7,164 bases of DNA from JBOGED01 sp050743625 (GCA_050743625.1 JBOGED010000250.1:1-7164), one strand, 5' to 3'; shown: positions 1 through 6,733, numbered from the stretch's first letter. Numbers and translations: made by a program. The notes: generated by a model not told the origin, from the sequence alone.

Positions 1-529
1 GGTCGGCGACAGACGCCACCGCCACGCCGCGGTCGAGCGCCGCGACCGCGAACGCCCTCGCGTGATCAGGGGAGAGGGGCCGGATCGCCTGCGCGAGCAG
101 CGCAGTCTCCAGCTCGAGCAGCTTCTCTGCCGGGGTCGCGGCTTCGAGCAGCCGCTCCCGGAGCAAGGCGCCGGGGCGGCCCCACAGCGCATCGAGGTCG
201 ACGAGGTCACCGCGGGTCGCGGACGCTGGCGCGGGGAAGAAGGCATACGCGCCGCCAGGTCGGAAGGCCACGCCGACGATGGTCTCCAGGTCAGCCGTGT
301 CGATCGCCACCGGCTCGTCGCACGCACCCTGCAGGGCCGCGCCGCTGACGCGCCGCATCGTCGCGCCGTGTTCGGACCGCAGCTCATCCTTGCCCAGGTT
401 CACGAGGAGCTGCATCTCCCCGGACGGCAGCACCCGCTGTCGCCCATGGGGCGCGCGCGTCTCGACGTACCAGAGCACGTCAACGAACGGCGCGAGCGCC
501 GGAGACGACGGAGATGCCACGACGTCCAT
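1..529 (-). CDS. AraC-family regulator with DUF6597-like N-terminal domain (partial, C terminus off left edge)
   Basis: Read on the minus strand, an open frame runs from ATG at 529-527 to the window edge, giving 176 codons without a stop. The N-terminal half resembles the DUF6597-type sensor domain found in AraC-like regulators: LWYVE (residues 19-23), PHGRQRVLPSGEMQLLVNL (27-45), GVAFRPGGAYAFF (86-98) and LDALWG (112-117). The last visible residues, ALDRGVAVASVAD (164-176), look like the start of the AraC helix-turn-helix, whose remainder lies outside the window. Family members are usually around 270 residues, so about two thirds is present. The start is well supported because an in-frame TAG lies five codons upstream with no other start between. 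The gene is divergent from the glycosyltransferase, with start codons 28 bp apart. Family assignment is from recognised motifs; target genes and ligand are unknown. Confidence 0.8.
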   Translation of the reverse strand, partial: MDVVASPSSPALAPFVDVLWYVETRAPHGRQRVLPSGEMQLLVNLGKDELRSEHGATMRRVSGAALQGACDEPVAIDTADLETIVGVAFRPGGAYAFFPAPASATRGDLVDLDALWGRPGALLRERLLEAATPAEKLLELETALLAQAIRPLSPDHARAFAVAALDRGVAVASVAD

Positions 530-557
530 CCCGCCGGCAGCCTACCGTGGTACGAGA

Positions 558-2015
558 ATGCGCGTACCTGGGCCGGTTCTTGCGGTGGCTGGTGGTCACG
601 TCGCGATCCTCCTGCTCGTTGCCGGCCGGTACGGCTATCACCGTGACGAGCTGTACTTCCTGGAGGCCGGTCAGCACCTGGCGTGGGGCTACGTCGACCA
701 GCCGCCGCTCGTCCCGCTGCTGGCTCGCGCTCAGGTTGCGCTCCTTGGGTCGTTCGTGGCGGCGATCCGGGTGATCCCGGCGCTGGTGTCGGGGGGCGTC
801 GTGGTGCTGGCCGCGCTGCTGGCCCGCGAGCTTGGCGGGGATCGGCGGGCGCAGATCGTCGCCGCGGGCGCGGTTGCGGGGGCGGGGTTCGTGCTGGGTG
901 TTGGCCACCTGTTGTCCACGGCGACGTTCGACTTCGCGTTCTGGATGGCGCTGCTGGTGGTCAGCGCACGGATGATGCGCACTGGTGAGCCCCGTTGGTG
1001 GCTGGTGTTTGGCGGCGTGGCGGGCCTGGCATTGTGGAACAAGCAGCTCGTCGTGCTGCTGGCAGTCGCCCTGGTGGGTGGGCTGGTTATCGAACGGCGG
1101 TGGGACTTGCTGGCGCCGCGCTGGCTGGCGGCGGGAGGCGCGCTGGCGCTCGTGATCGCGGCGCCAACGATCGTGTGGCAGGCGGCGAACGGCTGGCCGC
1201 AGCTCGAGATGGCCCGAGCGCTGTCCGAGCGGCTCGGCGGCGAGAACCGGGCGCTCCTGCTGCCGTTGCAACTGCTCATGCTGGGTCCGCTGCTCCTGCC
1301 GCTCGGCCTGGCGGGCGCCCGGGCGCTCTGGGGCCGTCAGGGGGGCCCGTTGCGGGTGTTCCGCCCTCTTCTCTGGGCGTACGGCGTGGCCTTGGCGGTC
1401 ACGTTCGTGACCGCGGGCCGGCCCTACTACCCGCTGCCGCTTGCGGCGGCGATCGTGATCGCGGGCGCGGCCGCGCTCGGTGGCCGCGACGCATCCCGCA
1501 GGCGGCTCACCGCGCTGGTTGCCGCGAACGCCATCTTCGCGGTCTTTGTCGCGCTCCCGGTCTTGCCGCCCGCCGTGCTCGGCGACACGCCGTTCGGCCA
1601 GATCAACGACACGCTGGTCGAGACCGTGGGCTGGCCTGAGATGGTCGCTACCGTCGCCGCGGTCGTCGCGGGACTGCCAGAGGGCGAGCGCGAGCAGGTC
1701 GTGCTGCTCACCGGTCCCTACGGCGAGGCGGGCGCGCTCGACCGCTACGGACCCCAGGCGGGCCTTCCCCAGCCGTACTCGGGGCACAACAGCTACTGGC
1801 ACTGGCGGCGACCCGGCAACGACGCGGCGACCGTGGTCGCCGTGCGGATGTCCGGTGAGCTCCTCGACGACCACTTCGCGTCATGCCGCCGGGCGCCCAG
1901 CATCGACAACGGGCTCGGCGTCGACAACGAGGCTCAGGGCCAACCGGTGTGGGTGTGCCGTGGCCTCCTCGGTAGCTGGCGGGAACGCTGGCCCGACTTC
2001 CGCCACTACAACTGA
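558..2015 (+). CDS. Glycosyltransferase family 39 (ArnT/PMT-like) integral membrane protein
   Basis: This 485-residue protein is a polytopic membrane protein of the GT39/PMT_2 type, which transfers sugars from polyprenyl-phosphate donors at the membrane. Visible marks are a first membrane segment at about residues 7-22, then YGYHRDELYF (25-34) with the Asp-Glu pair typical of the first external loop. Next come WGYVDQPPL (43-51), STATFDFAFW (120-129) and LWNKQ (159-163), followed by a series of Leu/Ala/Val-rich segments, around ten in all. The C-terminal soluble part contains PYSGHNSYWHW, a recognisable element of this subfamily. The frame stays open far upstream to 279, but that stretch overlaps the opposite-strand regulator and has no membrane-protein character. 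ATG 558 places the first helix correctly. Its ribosome site is weak, so a leaderless transcript is possible. The acceptor and sugar cannot be read from sequence. Confidence 0.85.
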   Translation: MRVPGPVLAVAGGHVAILLLVAGRYGYHRDELYFLEAGQHLAWGYVDQPPLVPLLARAQVALLGSFVAAIRVIPALVSGGVVVLAALLARELGGDRRAQIVAAGAVAGAGFVLGVGHLLSTATFDFAFWMALLVVSARMMRTGEPRWWLVFGGVAGLALWNKQLVVLLAVALVGGLVIERRWDLLAPRWLAAGGALALVIAAPTIVWQAANGWPQLEMARALSERLGGENRALLLPLQLLMLGPLLLPLGLAGARALWGRQGGPLRVFRPLLWAYGVALAVTFVTAGRPYYPLPLAAAIVIAGAAALGGRDASRRRLTALVAANAIFAVFVALPVLPPAVLGDTPFGQINDTLVETVGWPEMVATVAAVVAGLPEGEREQVVLLTGPYGEAGALDRYGPQAGLPQPYSGHNSYWHWRRPGNDAATVVAVRMSGELLDDHFASCRRAPSIDNGLGVDNEAQGQPVWVCRGLLGSWRERWPDFRHYN

Positions 2016-2036
2016 CCTAGGCGCTTGGACCACCGT

Positions 2037-2057
2037 GATCGACAAAAGTTGTCGATC
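2037..2057. repeat. Perfect inverted repeat, 9-bp arms with 3-nt loop
   Basis: The sequence GATCGACAA, then AAG, then TTGTCGATC forms a perfect stem of nine pairs, 21 bp downstream of the glycosyltransferase stop codon. It could end that transcript as a hairpin terminator, but no T-run follows, and the stem is AT-richer than the surroundings. It could equally be a regulator binding site, since symmetric 20-bp elements of this kind are common operators. Sequence alone does not separate these. Confidence 0.6.
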
Positions 2058-2172
2058 TGTCGGTAAGCGATTCCTTGGGTCTGGAGCGGTGGGGCATCGA
2101 GGACGCATCCGTCGGCGACCTCGCGCAGCCCCTCCGGGTGCTCCGTGCATCCAGATTTGGGCCAGGCCGGCG

Positions 2173-2194
2173 TGTCACGCACTGTTCACGGATC
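2173..2194 (+). promoter_or_regulatory. Candidate PHO box: two 11-nt direct repeat units
   Basis: TGTCACGCACT (2173-2183) is followed directly by GTTCACGGATC (2184-2194). The two units share TCACG and an A in the same register, so the TCAC core recurs at exactly 11 nt. Streptomyces PhoP is known to bind tandem 11-nt units with a GTTCAC-like core, and phosphonate operons are commonly phosphate-regulated. The position, 45 bp upstream of the phnF start and adjacent to the candidate PhnF operator, suits a promoter site. Only two units are visible and the first is a weak match, so this is an inference. Confidence 0.35.
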
Positions 2195-2198
2195 CTTT

Positions 2199-2214
2199 GG
2201 TTGCCTAGACAACC
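2199..2214. promoter_or_regulatory. Candidate PhnF (GntR/HutC) operator palindrome
   Basis: GGTTGCCTAGACAACC is a 16-bp palindrome with a single mismatched pair (C2204 against A2209). Its core GCCTAGAC matches seven of eight positions of the HutC-subfamily consensus GTMTAKAC, and the one deviating base is the one that breaks symmetry. From memory of the published mycobacterial PhnF site (TGGTATAGACCA), TTGCCTAGACAA agrees at eight of twelve positions. It ends 24 bp before the phnF ATG, where bound protein could block transcription, so autoregulation by PhnF is the likely role. The CTAG tetranucleotide stands out in this GC-rich context. Confidence 0.6.
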
Positions 2215-2238
2215 GCGCGGTGTTGCACTTGGCGCGGG

Positions 2239-2964
2239 ATGGCGACGTACCTGGCGATCGCGGATGAGGTGGAGCGGCGGATCAGTGGGCAGCCGCCGGG
2301 AACCCGCGTCGCGTCTGAGCACATGTTGGCGGCGGAGTTCGGGGTCAACCGGCTGACCGCGCGGGAGGTGCTGCGGGATCTGGAGCGCCGTTACCTCGTG
2401 CGGCGGGCGCAAGGGGCGGGAACGTTCGTCGCCGAGCGGTTCACCTACCGGGTCGCCGCCGGCACGCCGCCGAGCTTCACCGAGACGCTCCGGCAGGTCG
2501 GGGTCGAGCCGCGCCAAGAGATCATCGAGGTGCGCACCGAGCCGGTGCCGGCCGAGCTGCTGCGCCCGCTCCAGCTCGCCCAGGGCGACAGGGTCACGAT
2601 CGTGCGGAGGCTGAGCTGGATCGACCGGCGGCCCGTCAGCTACGGCGCCTCGTGGCTCCCGGCCGATCGGGTGCCTGATCTCGCCGGCCATATGGGGGAG
2701 CAGGGCTCGATCTACCGGGTGCTGCGGGACGCGTTCGGGTTCTCACCGGTCCGGCTGTGGTGCCGCGCCGAGCTGACCTGCGCGCCGCCGGACGTCGCGG
2801 TGTGGCTTGGCTTGGAGGGCCGGCCGCTGGTCTGGCACCTGGAGAGCGGGAACGCGGAGCGACCTGGGGGGCAGCGGCTGGAGGTCACTCGCGGCTGGTT
2901 GCGAGCCGACGTCTTCCGGCTGGTGTTCGAGTTGGGCGCGGTACCGGAGGAGGAGCGGGAATGA
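2239..2964 (+). CDS. phnF: GntR/HutC-family transcriptional regulator PhnF
   Basis: A 241-residue DNA-binding regulator that probably represses the phosphonate operon it heads. Residues 1-70 form the winged helix-turn-helix, with ADEVERRI, the recognition region EFGVNRLTAREVLRDLE and wing residues GAGTFVAERF. Residues from about 85 to 225 resemble the UTRA ligand-binding domain of the HutC subfamily, including VTIVRRLSWIDRRPVSYG and the near-terminal VTRGWLRADVFRLVFE. Length is normal for the family. ATG 2239 is the first start after an in-frame TAG at 2206; its upstream region is poor in purine-rich ribosome-site sequence. The last codons overlap phnG by 4 bp (ATGA), showing it is part of the operon. 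The ligand may be phosphate or a phosphonate intermediate, which cannot be read from sequence. The name relies on domain plus context. Confidence 0.88.
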   Translation: MATYLAIADEVERRISGQPPGTRVASEHMLAAEFGVNRLTAREVLRDLERRYLVRRAQGAGTFVAERFTYRVAAGTPPSFTETLRQVGVEPRQEIIEVRTEPVPAELLRPLQLAQGDRVTIVRRLSWIDRRPVSYGASWLPADRVPDLAGHMGEQGSIYRVLRDAFGFSPVRLWCRAELTCAPPDVAVWLGLEGRPLVWHLESGNAERPGGQRLEVTRGWLRADVFRLVFELGAVPEEERE

Positions 2965-3392
2965 GCAGGACCCCTGAGCAACGCGCCGAGCTGCTCGCCG
3001 TGGCGGACGCGGGCGAGGTCGTCGCGCTCGCCGAGCGGTGCCTTGCGTTGGGAGCGGCGCCAGCCATCGTCGCCGAGCCCGAGGCCGGCCTGGTCGTCCT
3101 CCAAGTCCGCGAGCCGGTCGCGGGAACGCGCTTCTACCTGTGCGAGGTCCTCGCCACCCGGGCGGAGGTCGCGGTCGACGGCGTCCCGGGCTGGGCGATG
3201 CGCCTGGGAGAGGATCGAGCCGCCACCTTGGCGTCCGCGATCTGCGACGCGGAGGCCGAGGCTCGCCGGCCGCTCGCCGCCGAGGTCGAGGCGCTGTGCG
3301 ACCGCGCCGCCGAAGCCGAGGCGCTCCAGCGGGCCGCACAGTGGCGGGACGTGGCACCCACGATCGTGCAATTCGAGGAGCTCGACACGTGA
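2961..3392 (+). CDS. phnG: C-P lyase core subunit PhnG
   Basis: A 143-residue subunit of the PhnG-H-I-J core complex, which in E. coli is needed with PhnH, PhnI and PhnL to attach the phosphonate to ribose in place of adenine of ATP. Family features are an N-terminal helical region, the central EAGLVVLQVREP (41-52), RFYLCEVLATRAEV (57-70) and GWAMRLGEDRAATLASAICD, followed by a C-terminal helical tail. In the family the FxLGEV motif usually carries Gly where this protein has Cys61. ATG 2961 overlaps the phnF stop in ATGA and follows an excellent ribosome site, GGAGGAG, so coupling is likely. Length is near the usual 150 residues. The assignment is strong from motif plus order. Confidence 0.9.
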   Translation: MSRTPEQRAELLAVADAGEVVALAERCLALGAAPAIVAEPEAGLVVLQVREPVAGTRFYLCEVLATRAEVAVDGVPGWAMRLGEDRAATLASAICDAEAEARRPLAAEVEALCDRAAEAEALQRAAQWRDVAPTIVQFEELDT

Positions 3393-3994
3393 CCGCCCGG
3401 CTCGGCCACCATGCCTCGCAACAGGTGTTCCGTGAGCTGCTCGGCGTTCTCGCACGCCCGGGCACCCTGGGGCGGCTCGGCGCCATGGCGCCGCATCCCG
3501 CGCTCCTCGTGCCGCTCGCGCTCGCCGACGTCGACGTTGGCGTCGCGGTGCTCGATCACCGCGCCGGCCAAAGCGACGAGTGGGAGCGGCTGGTCTGTAA
3601 GGCGACCGGCGCGCGCCGGATGTCCCTCGATCGAGCGGAGATCGTCGTCGCGCTCCGCTCGATCACTCCCGGCGAGGTTCGCTCGCTTCGCCGCGGCAGG
3701 GCGGACGCGCCGGAGCGGGGAGCACGGCTCGTCGTGGCCTGCGACCGGATCGCTAAGGACGGTGGCGACGTCGCCGTCGAGCTGGCCGGGCCTGGCGTGG
3801 CCGGCACGACCCGGCTGGGGCTCGACGGGGTCCCCGCTGATGCCATCCTGGCGTTGGCACAGGTCAACGCCGGTTTTCCTGCTGGGGTGGACACCTTCCT
3901 CGTGGCCGCCGGCGGCGCGGTCGCGGGGCTACCCCGCAGCACGAGGGTCACGATCCTGCACTCGGAGGAGCGGCAATGGGCTACGCGGCGGTAA
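3389..3994 (+). CDS. phnH: C-P lyase core subunit PhnH
   Basis: A 201-residue core subunit with no known independent catalytic activity. Recognisable elements are VFRELLGVLARPGTLG near the N terminus (about 13-29), LLVPLALADVDVGVAVLD, and towards the C terminus FPAGVDTFLVAAGG followed by LPRSTRV, which match the PhnH pattern of FPxGVD and PRTTR. The start is GTG at 3389, overlapping the phnG stop in GTGA, with GAGGAG at 3375-3380 as ribosome site. A longer open stretch upstream is only the phnG region read in another frame. The 3' end overlaps phnI by 19 bp, the largest overlap in the operon. The length equals the family's usual 190-200 residues. Confidence 0.9.
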   Translation: MTARLGHHASQQVFRELLGVLARPGTLGRLGAMAPHPALLVPLALADVDVGVAVLDHRAGQSDEWERLVCKATGARRMSLDRAEIVVALRSITPGEVRSLRRGRADAPERGARLVVACDRIAKDGGDVAVELAGPGVAGTTRLGLDGVPADAILALAQVNAGFPAGVDTFLVAAGGAVAGLPRSTRVTILHSEERQWATRR

Positions 3995-5055
3995 AGGGTG
4001 GGCTGGAGGCGGTCCTCGCGGCCGAAGACCTGGTCCGCCGCCTGCGCGTCACCGACGAGAGCCGGTGGCTGGAGGACGATCAGGTCGGCGGCCGGCTCCG
4101 GCTGGCGGTCGATCGGGTGCAGGGTGAGGGTGGCCTGTGGGCGCCGAGGCTCGCCGCCGCCGCGATCCGCCAGGCGGAGGGCGACCTTATCGAGGCCGCG
4201 CAGCTGGTCCGCTCGTACCGCTCCACCCTGCCGAGGCTGGCTTATACCCCGCCCGTCGACGCCGACGAGATCCAGGTCGCCCGGCGGGTGGTCCCGGCCT
4301 ACCGCACCCCACCCGGCCCGCAGCTTCTCGGCCGGACGCTCGACTACACCGGCCGGCTGATCGACTTCTCCCCCGAGGCCGCCCAGCGGGCAGCGGTGCG
4401 ATCCAACGGGACGACCGCCGCGCCCGCGGCCGCCGACCCGAACGGCGACGCGCGGCAACCCCGCCGCCTCCTGCACCTGCTCCGCGAGCGCGACCTGCTC
4501 GTCGAGCGGCGAGAAGACGCGGACCCCGACCCGTTCGACATCACCCGCAGGCCGGTCACGGTCCCGGCGCCGCGGTCTGCCCGGCTCGCGGTGCTCGCGT
4601 TGGGCGAGACGGGGGCGCTCGTGAACCTGTGGTACCAGGGCATCCGCGGCCCGAAGGCGCACGTCCACGAGCTGACGCTCGGTGAGGTGCGGACCGGCAC
4701 GCTGCCGGTCCGCGTCACGCACCCGCGCACTGGCCGCCCGGTGATCGTGGGGAGGGTCGGCGTGACCGAGATCGAGGCCATCGACGACATCCGCGACGGC
4801 GACCCGGCGAGGTTCGACGCCGGCTACGGGTTGGTCCTTGGCCACAACGAGCGCAAGGCCATCGCGATGGCCGCCCTCGACGTCGCGATCGAGCGGGACC
4901 GCGGCCGCAGCCCGCTCGAGCAGTCGGTGCTCCAGACCTGCGACGGGCTCGACGCGTCGGGGTTCCTCGAGCATCTCAAGCTCCCGCACTACGTGACATT
5001 CCGGTCGATGGTCGAGCGCAAGGAAGCGGTGCGGGCGGCGGAGGCCCAGGCGTGA
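3976..5055 (+). CDS. phnI: C-P lyase core subunit PhnI (ribose-triphosphonate forming)
   Basis: A 359-residue subunit that, with PhnG, PhnH and PhnL, displaces adenine from ATP by phosphonate to give alpha-D-ribose 1-methylphosphonate 5-triphosphate; the E. coli protein alone acts as a purine nucleosidase. The start MGYAAVKGGLEAV and the later LDYTGRLIDFSPEAA are characteristic. The C-terminal HLKLPHY carries His333 and His338, equivalent to E. coli His328 and His333, which bind zinc at the PhnI-PhnJ interface. A middle segment rich in Ala, Pro and Arg (about 135-160) looks like a linker. ATG 3976 lies inside the end of phnH with GGAGGAG five bases upstream. Length matches E. coli (354). The 3' end overlaps phnJ in GTGA. 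Confidence 0.95.
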   Translation: MGYAAVKGGLEAVLAAEDLVRRLRVTDESRWLEDDQVGGRLRLAVDRVQGEGGLWAPRLAAAAIRQAEGDLIEAAQLVRSYRSTLPRLAYTPPVDADEIQVARRVVPAYRTPPGPQLLGRTLDYTGRLIDFSPEAAQRAAVRSNGTTAAPAAADPNGDARQPRRLLHLLRERDLLVERREDADPDPFDITRRPVTVPAPRSARLAVLALGETGALVNLWYQGIRGPKAHVHELTLGEVRTGTLPVRVTHPRTGRPVIVGRVGVTEIEAIDDIRDGDPARFDAGYGLVLGHNERKAIAMAALDVAIERDRGRSPLEQSVLQTCDGLDASGFLEHLKLPHYVTFRSMVERKEAVRAAEAQA

Positions 5056-5900
5056 CCGGCGCGATCGAGGACCTGGTCGCCCCCGCCGCGCCCTACAGCT
5101 GGGGGTTCCTGGACGAGCAGTCGAAGCGGGAGATCCGCCGCGCGATCCTGACGGCGGTGGCGGTGCCCGGCTACCAGGTGCCGTTCGGGTCGCGGGAGAT
5201 GCCGGTGGCCCGCGGCTGGGGCTCGGGCGGGTTGCAGGTGACCCTCGCGATCGTCGGCTCCGACGACGTCGTGAAGGTGATCGACCAGGGCGACGACGCC
5301 GGCGTCAACGCGGTGAACCTGCGGCGGCTGATCGCCAGCACGACCGGCGTGGCGACCACGACCGACGCACGCGACGCCACCATCGTCCAGACCCGCCACC
5401 GCATCCCCGAGGACCCGATGCGGGCCGACCAGGTGCTCGTGCTCCAGGTCCCCGTCCCCGAGCCGCTCCGCACCGTCGAGCGCGGCGAGGCCGAGCAGCG
5501 GGAGCTGCACGCTGAGGGCGACTACGCGCGCATGTGGGTCAGCCTGTACGAGGACCTCGTCCGGCACGGCGTGATCACGCGCACGACCGGCTATCCCTGC
5601 CTCGTCGGCGGCCGGTACGTCATCGCCACCTCGCCGATCCCGCGCTGGGACTGCCCGAAGCTGCACCAGTCCGAGCATCTCTCGGTGTTCGGGGCCGGCC
5701 GCGAGAAGCGCATCTACGCCGTTCCCCCGCACACCGACGTCGAGCCGCTGACCTTCGAGGACGTGCCCTTCGAGGTCGAGCGCACGCCAGGCGCGGCGTG
5801 TGCCCTGTGCGGCGCTGTCCAGGCGTACCTTGTCGAGGTTCCCGGCGAAGGCAGCCGGTGGATCTGCAGCGACACCGACTGGTGCGGCAGGAGGGCGTGA
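5052..5900 (+). CDS. phnJ: Radical SAM carbon-phosphorus lyase PhnJ
   Basis: The catalytic subunit, 282 residues, which splits ribose 1-methylphosphonate 5-phosphate into an alkane and ribose 1,2-cyclic phosphate 5-phosphate using an iron-sulfur cluster and S-adenosylmethionine. FLDEQSKREIRRAIL (19-33) and VPGYQVPFGSREMP follow the family closely; Gly40 corresponds to E. coli Gly32, the radical site. QTRHRIPEDP, YEDLVRHG and FGAGREKRIYAVPPHT are further hallmarks. Cys250, Cys253, Cys272 and Cys278 correspond to E. coli Cys241, 244, 266 and 272, with spacing C-x2-C-x18-C-x5-C against x21 in the E. coli middle gap. All known key residues are kept, so activity is expected. The GTG start at 5052 overlaps the phnI stop and has GGAGG at 5040-5044. 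The stop shares one base with phnK. Confidence 0.96.
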   Translation: MTGAIEDLVAPAAPYSWGFLDEQSKREIRRAILTAVAVPGYQVPFGSREMPVARGWGSGGLQVTLAIVGSDDVVKVIDQGDDAGVNAVNLRRLIASTTGVATTTDARDATIVQTRHRIPEDPMRADQVLVLQVPVPEPLRTVERGEAEQRELHAEGDYARMWVSLYEDLVRHGVITRTTGYPCLVGGRYVIATSPIPRWDCPKLHQSEHLSVFGAGREKRIYAVPPHTDVEPLTFEDVPFEVERTPGAACALCGAVQAYLVEVPGEGSRWICSDTDWCGRRA

Positions 5901-6733
5901 TGAGCTGGGCGTTGCGAGTGGCCGGGCTCGGCGCGGTCTACGGAGGTGGGTGCGAGCGCTGTCCCGACCGGACCGGACCAGACGTCGGCCGGGTCGTCTG
6001 CGACCGGTGCGGCGCGGTGGTCGCCGCGTGGGACGTGTCGTTCGAGGTGGCGGCCGGCGAGTCGCTGGGCGTCATCGGCGAGTCAGGGTCCGGCAAGTCG
6101 ACCGTGCTGCGGACGATCGCCGGCGACCTAACCGCGCGGTCGGGAGCCGCCTGGCTCCGCAGCCTCGACGGTGGCACGACCGACCTGTTCTCCCTCGACC
6201 GCGCTGCCCGGCGGCGGCTGCGCACGAACGAACTTGGCATCGTATACCAGGACCCCGCCGAGGGGCTGGACCTCGACATCACCGCCGGAGGCAACGTGAT
6301 CGAGCCGCTCACGGCCGCCGGCTGGCGGCATTTCGTGCGGATGCGGTCACGGGCGGCCGAGCTGCTGGGCCGCACCGAGGTCTCCGTGGACCGGATGGAC
6401 GACCTGGTCCGAACATTCTCCGGGGGGATGCGCCAGCGCGTCCAGATCGCGAAAGCGCTCGCGAACTCGCCAGGTGTGGTGCTGCTCGACGAGCCGACCA
6501 GCGGGCTCGACGCCTCAGTCGCCGCGGGGGTCCTGGACTTGATCCGTGAGCTGTCGGAGGAGCTGGGGCTGGCCACGGTAGTCGTGTCCCACGACTTCCA
6601 GGTGATGCACCTGCTCGCCCGCAGGGTGCTCGTGATGCATCACGGCCGGGTGGTCGAGGAGGGCCTGACCGACCAGCTGCTCGAAGACCCGCAGCACCCC
6701 TACAGCCAGCGGCTGGTCGCCGCCGCGAGGTGA
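5900..6733 (+). CDS. phnK: C-P lyase ABC-type ATPase PhnK
   Basis: A 277-residue ABC ATPase of the oligopeptide-transporter-like group that docks on the C-P lyase core rather than on a membrane channel. Walker A is GESGSGKST (60-68), the Q-loop Gln117 sits in GIVYQDP, the signature is SGGMRQ (174-179), Walker B is VVLLDEP (193-199) with catalytic Glu198, and the switch is His231. The C-terminal DPQHPYSQRLV (263-273) is typical. It is about 25 residues longer than E. coli PhnK. Most of this comes from a segment near the N terminus with Cys18, Cys21, Cys34 and Cys37 in a C-x2-C-x12-C-x2-C pattern, placed before Walker A and suggestive of metal binding. ATG 5900 shares its A with the phnJ stop (TGATG), after AGGAGGG at 5889-5895. 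Confidence 0.93.
   Translation: MSWALRVAGLGAVYGGGCERCPDRTGPDVGRVVCDRCGAVVAAWDVSFEVAAGESLGVIGESGSGKSTVLRTIAGDLTARSGAAWLRSLDGGTTDLFSLDRAARRRLRTNELGIVYQDPAEGLDLDITAGGNVIEPLTAAGWRHFVRMRSRAAELLGRTEVSVDRMDDLVRTFSGGMRQRVQIAKALANSPGVVLLDEPTSGLDASVAAGVLDLIRELSEELGLATVVVSHDFQVMHLLARRVLVMHHGRVVEEGLTDQLLEDPQHPYSQRLVAAAR

Larger units (their letters stand above)
2016..2238. other. Intergenic control region between the glycosyltransferase and phnF
   Basis: This 223-bp stretch has no convincing coding frame. In order it contains a perfect inverted repeat just after the glycosyltransferase stop, a roughly 110-bp stretch where I see nothing specific, an 11-nt-periodic direct repeat, and a 16-bp palindrome close to phnF. 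The promoter of the phosphonate operon must lie here unless it is inside the upstream gene. A weak candidate is TGTTCA (2183-2188) and TAGACA (2206-2211) with 17-bp spacing; each matches its consensus at only three of six positions, so I do not call it as a promoter. Confidence 0.6.

Noticed and set aside
279..557. N-terminal extension of the glycosyltransferase
   Set aside because: The frame is open, but the added 93 residues are antisense to the regulator gene and Ser/Arg/Pro-rich; the family begins near the first membrane helix at ATG 558.
62..646. Plus-strand open frame over the left end
   Set aside because: It is Arg-rich and featureless, while the opposite strand gives a clear AraC/DUF6597-like protein.
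480..1874. Long minus-strand open frame of 464 codons opposite the glycosyltransferase
   Set aside because: Its translation is dominated by Arg, Gln, His and Asp with no recognisable domain, as expected for the complement of a GC-rich membrane-protein gene.
2016..2021. CCTAGG palindrome just after the glycosyltransferase stop as a second PhnF site
   Set aside because: Symmetry stops after six bases and the outer half-site bases of the operator are missing.
2098..2123. CGAGG...CCTCG inverted repeat with a 16-nt loop in the intergenic region
   Set aside because: Five-base arms with a large loop are expected by chance in sequence of this GC content.
3556..4989. Long minus-strand open frame of 477 codons opposite phnH and phnI
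   Set aside because: It lies antisense to two clearly recognised genes and has low-complexity composition and no family motifs, so it is a base-composition shadow.
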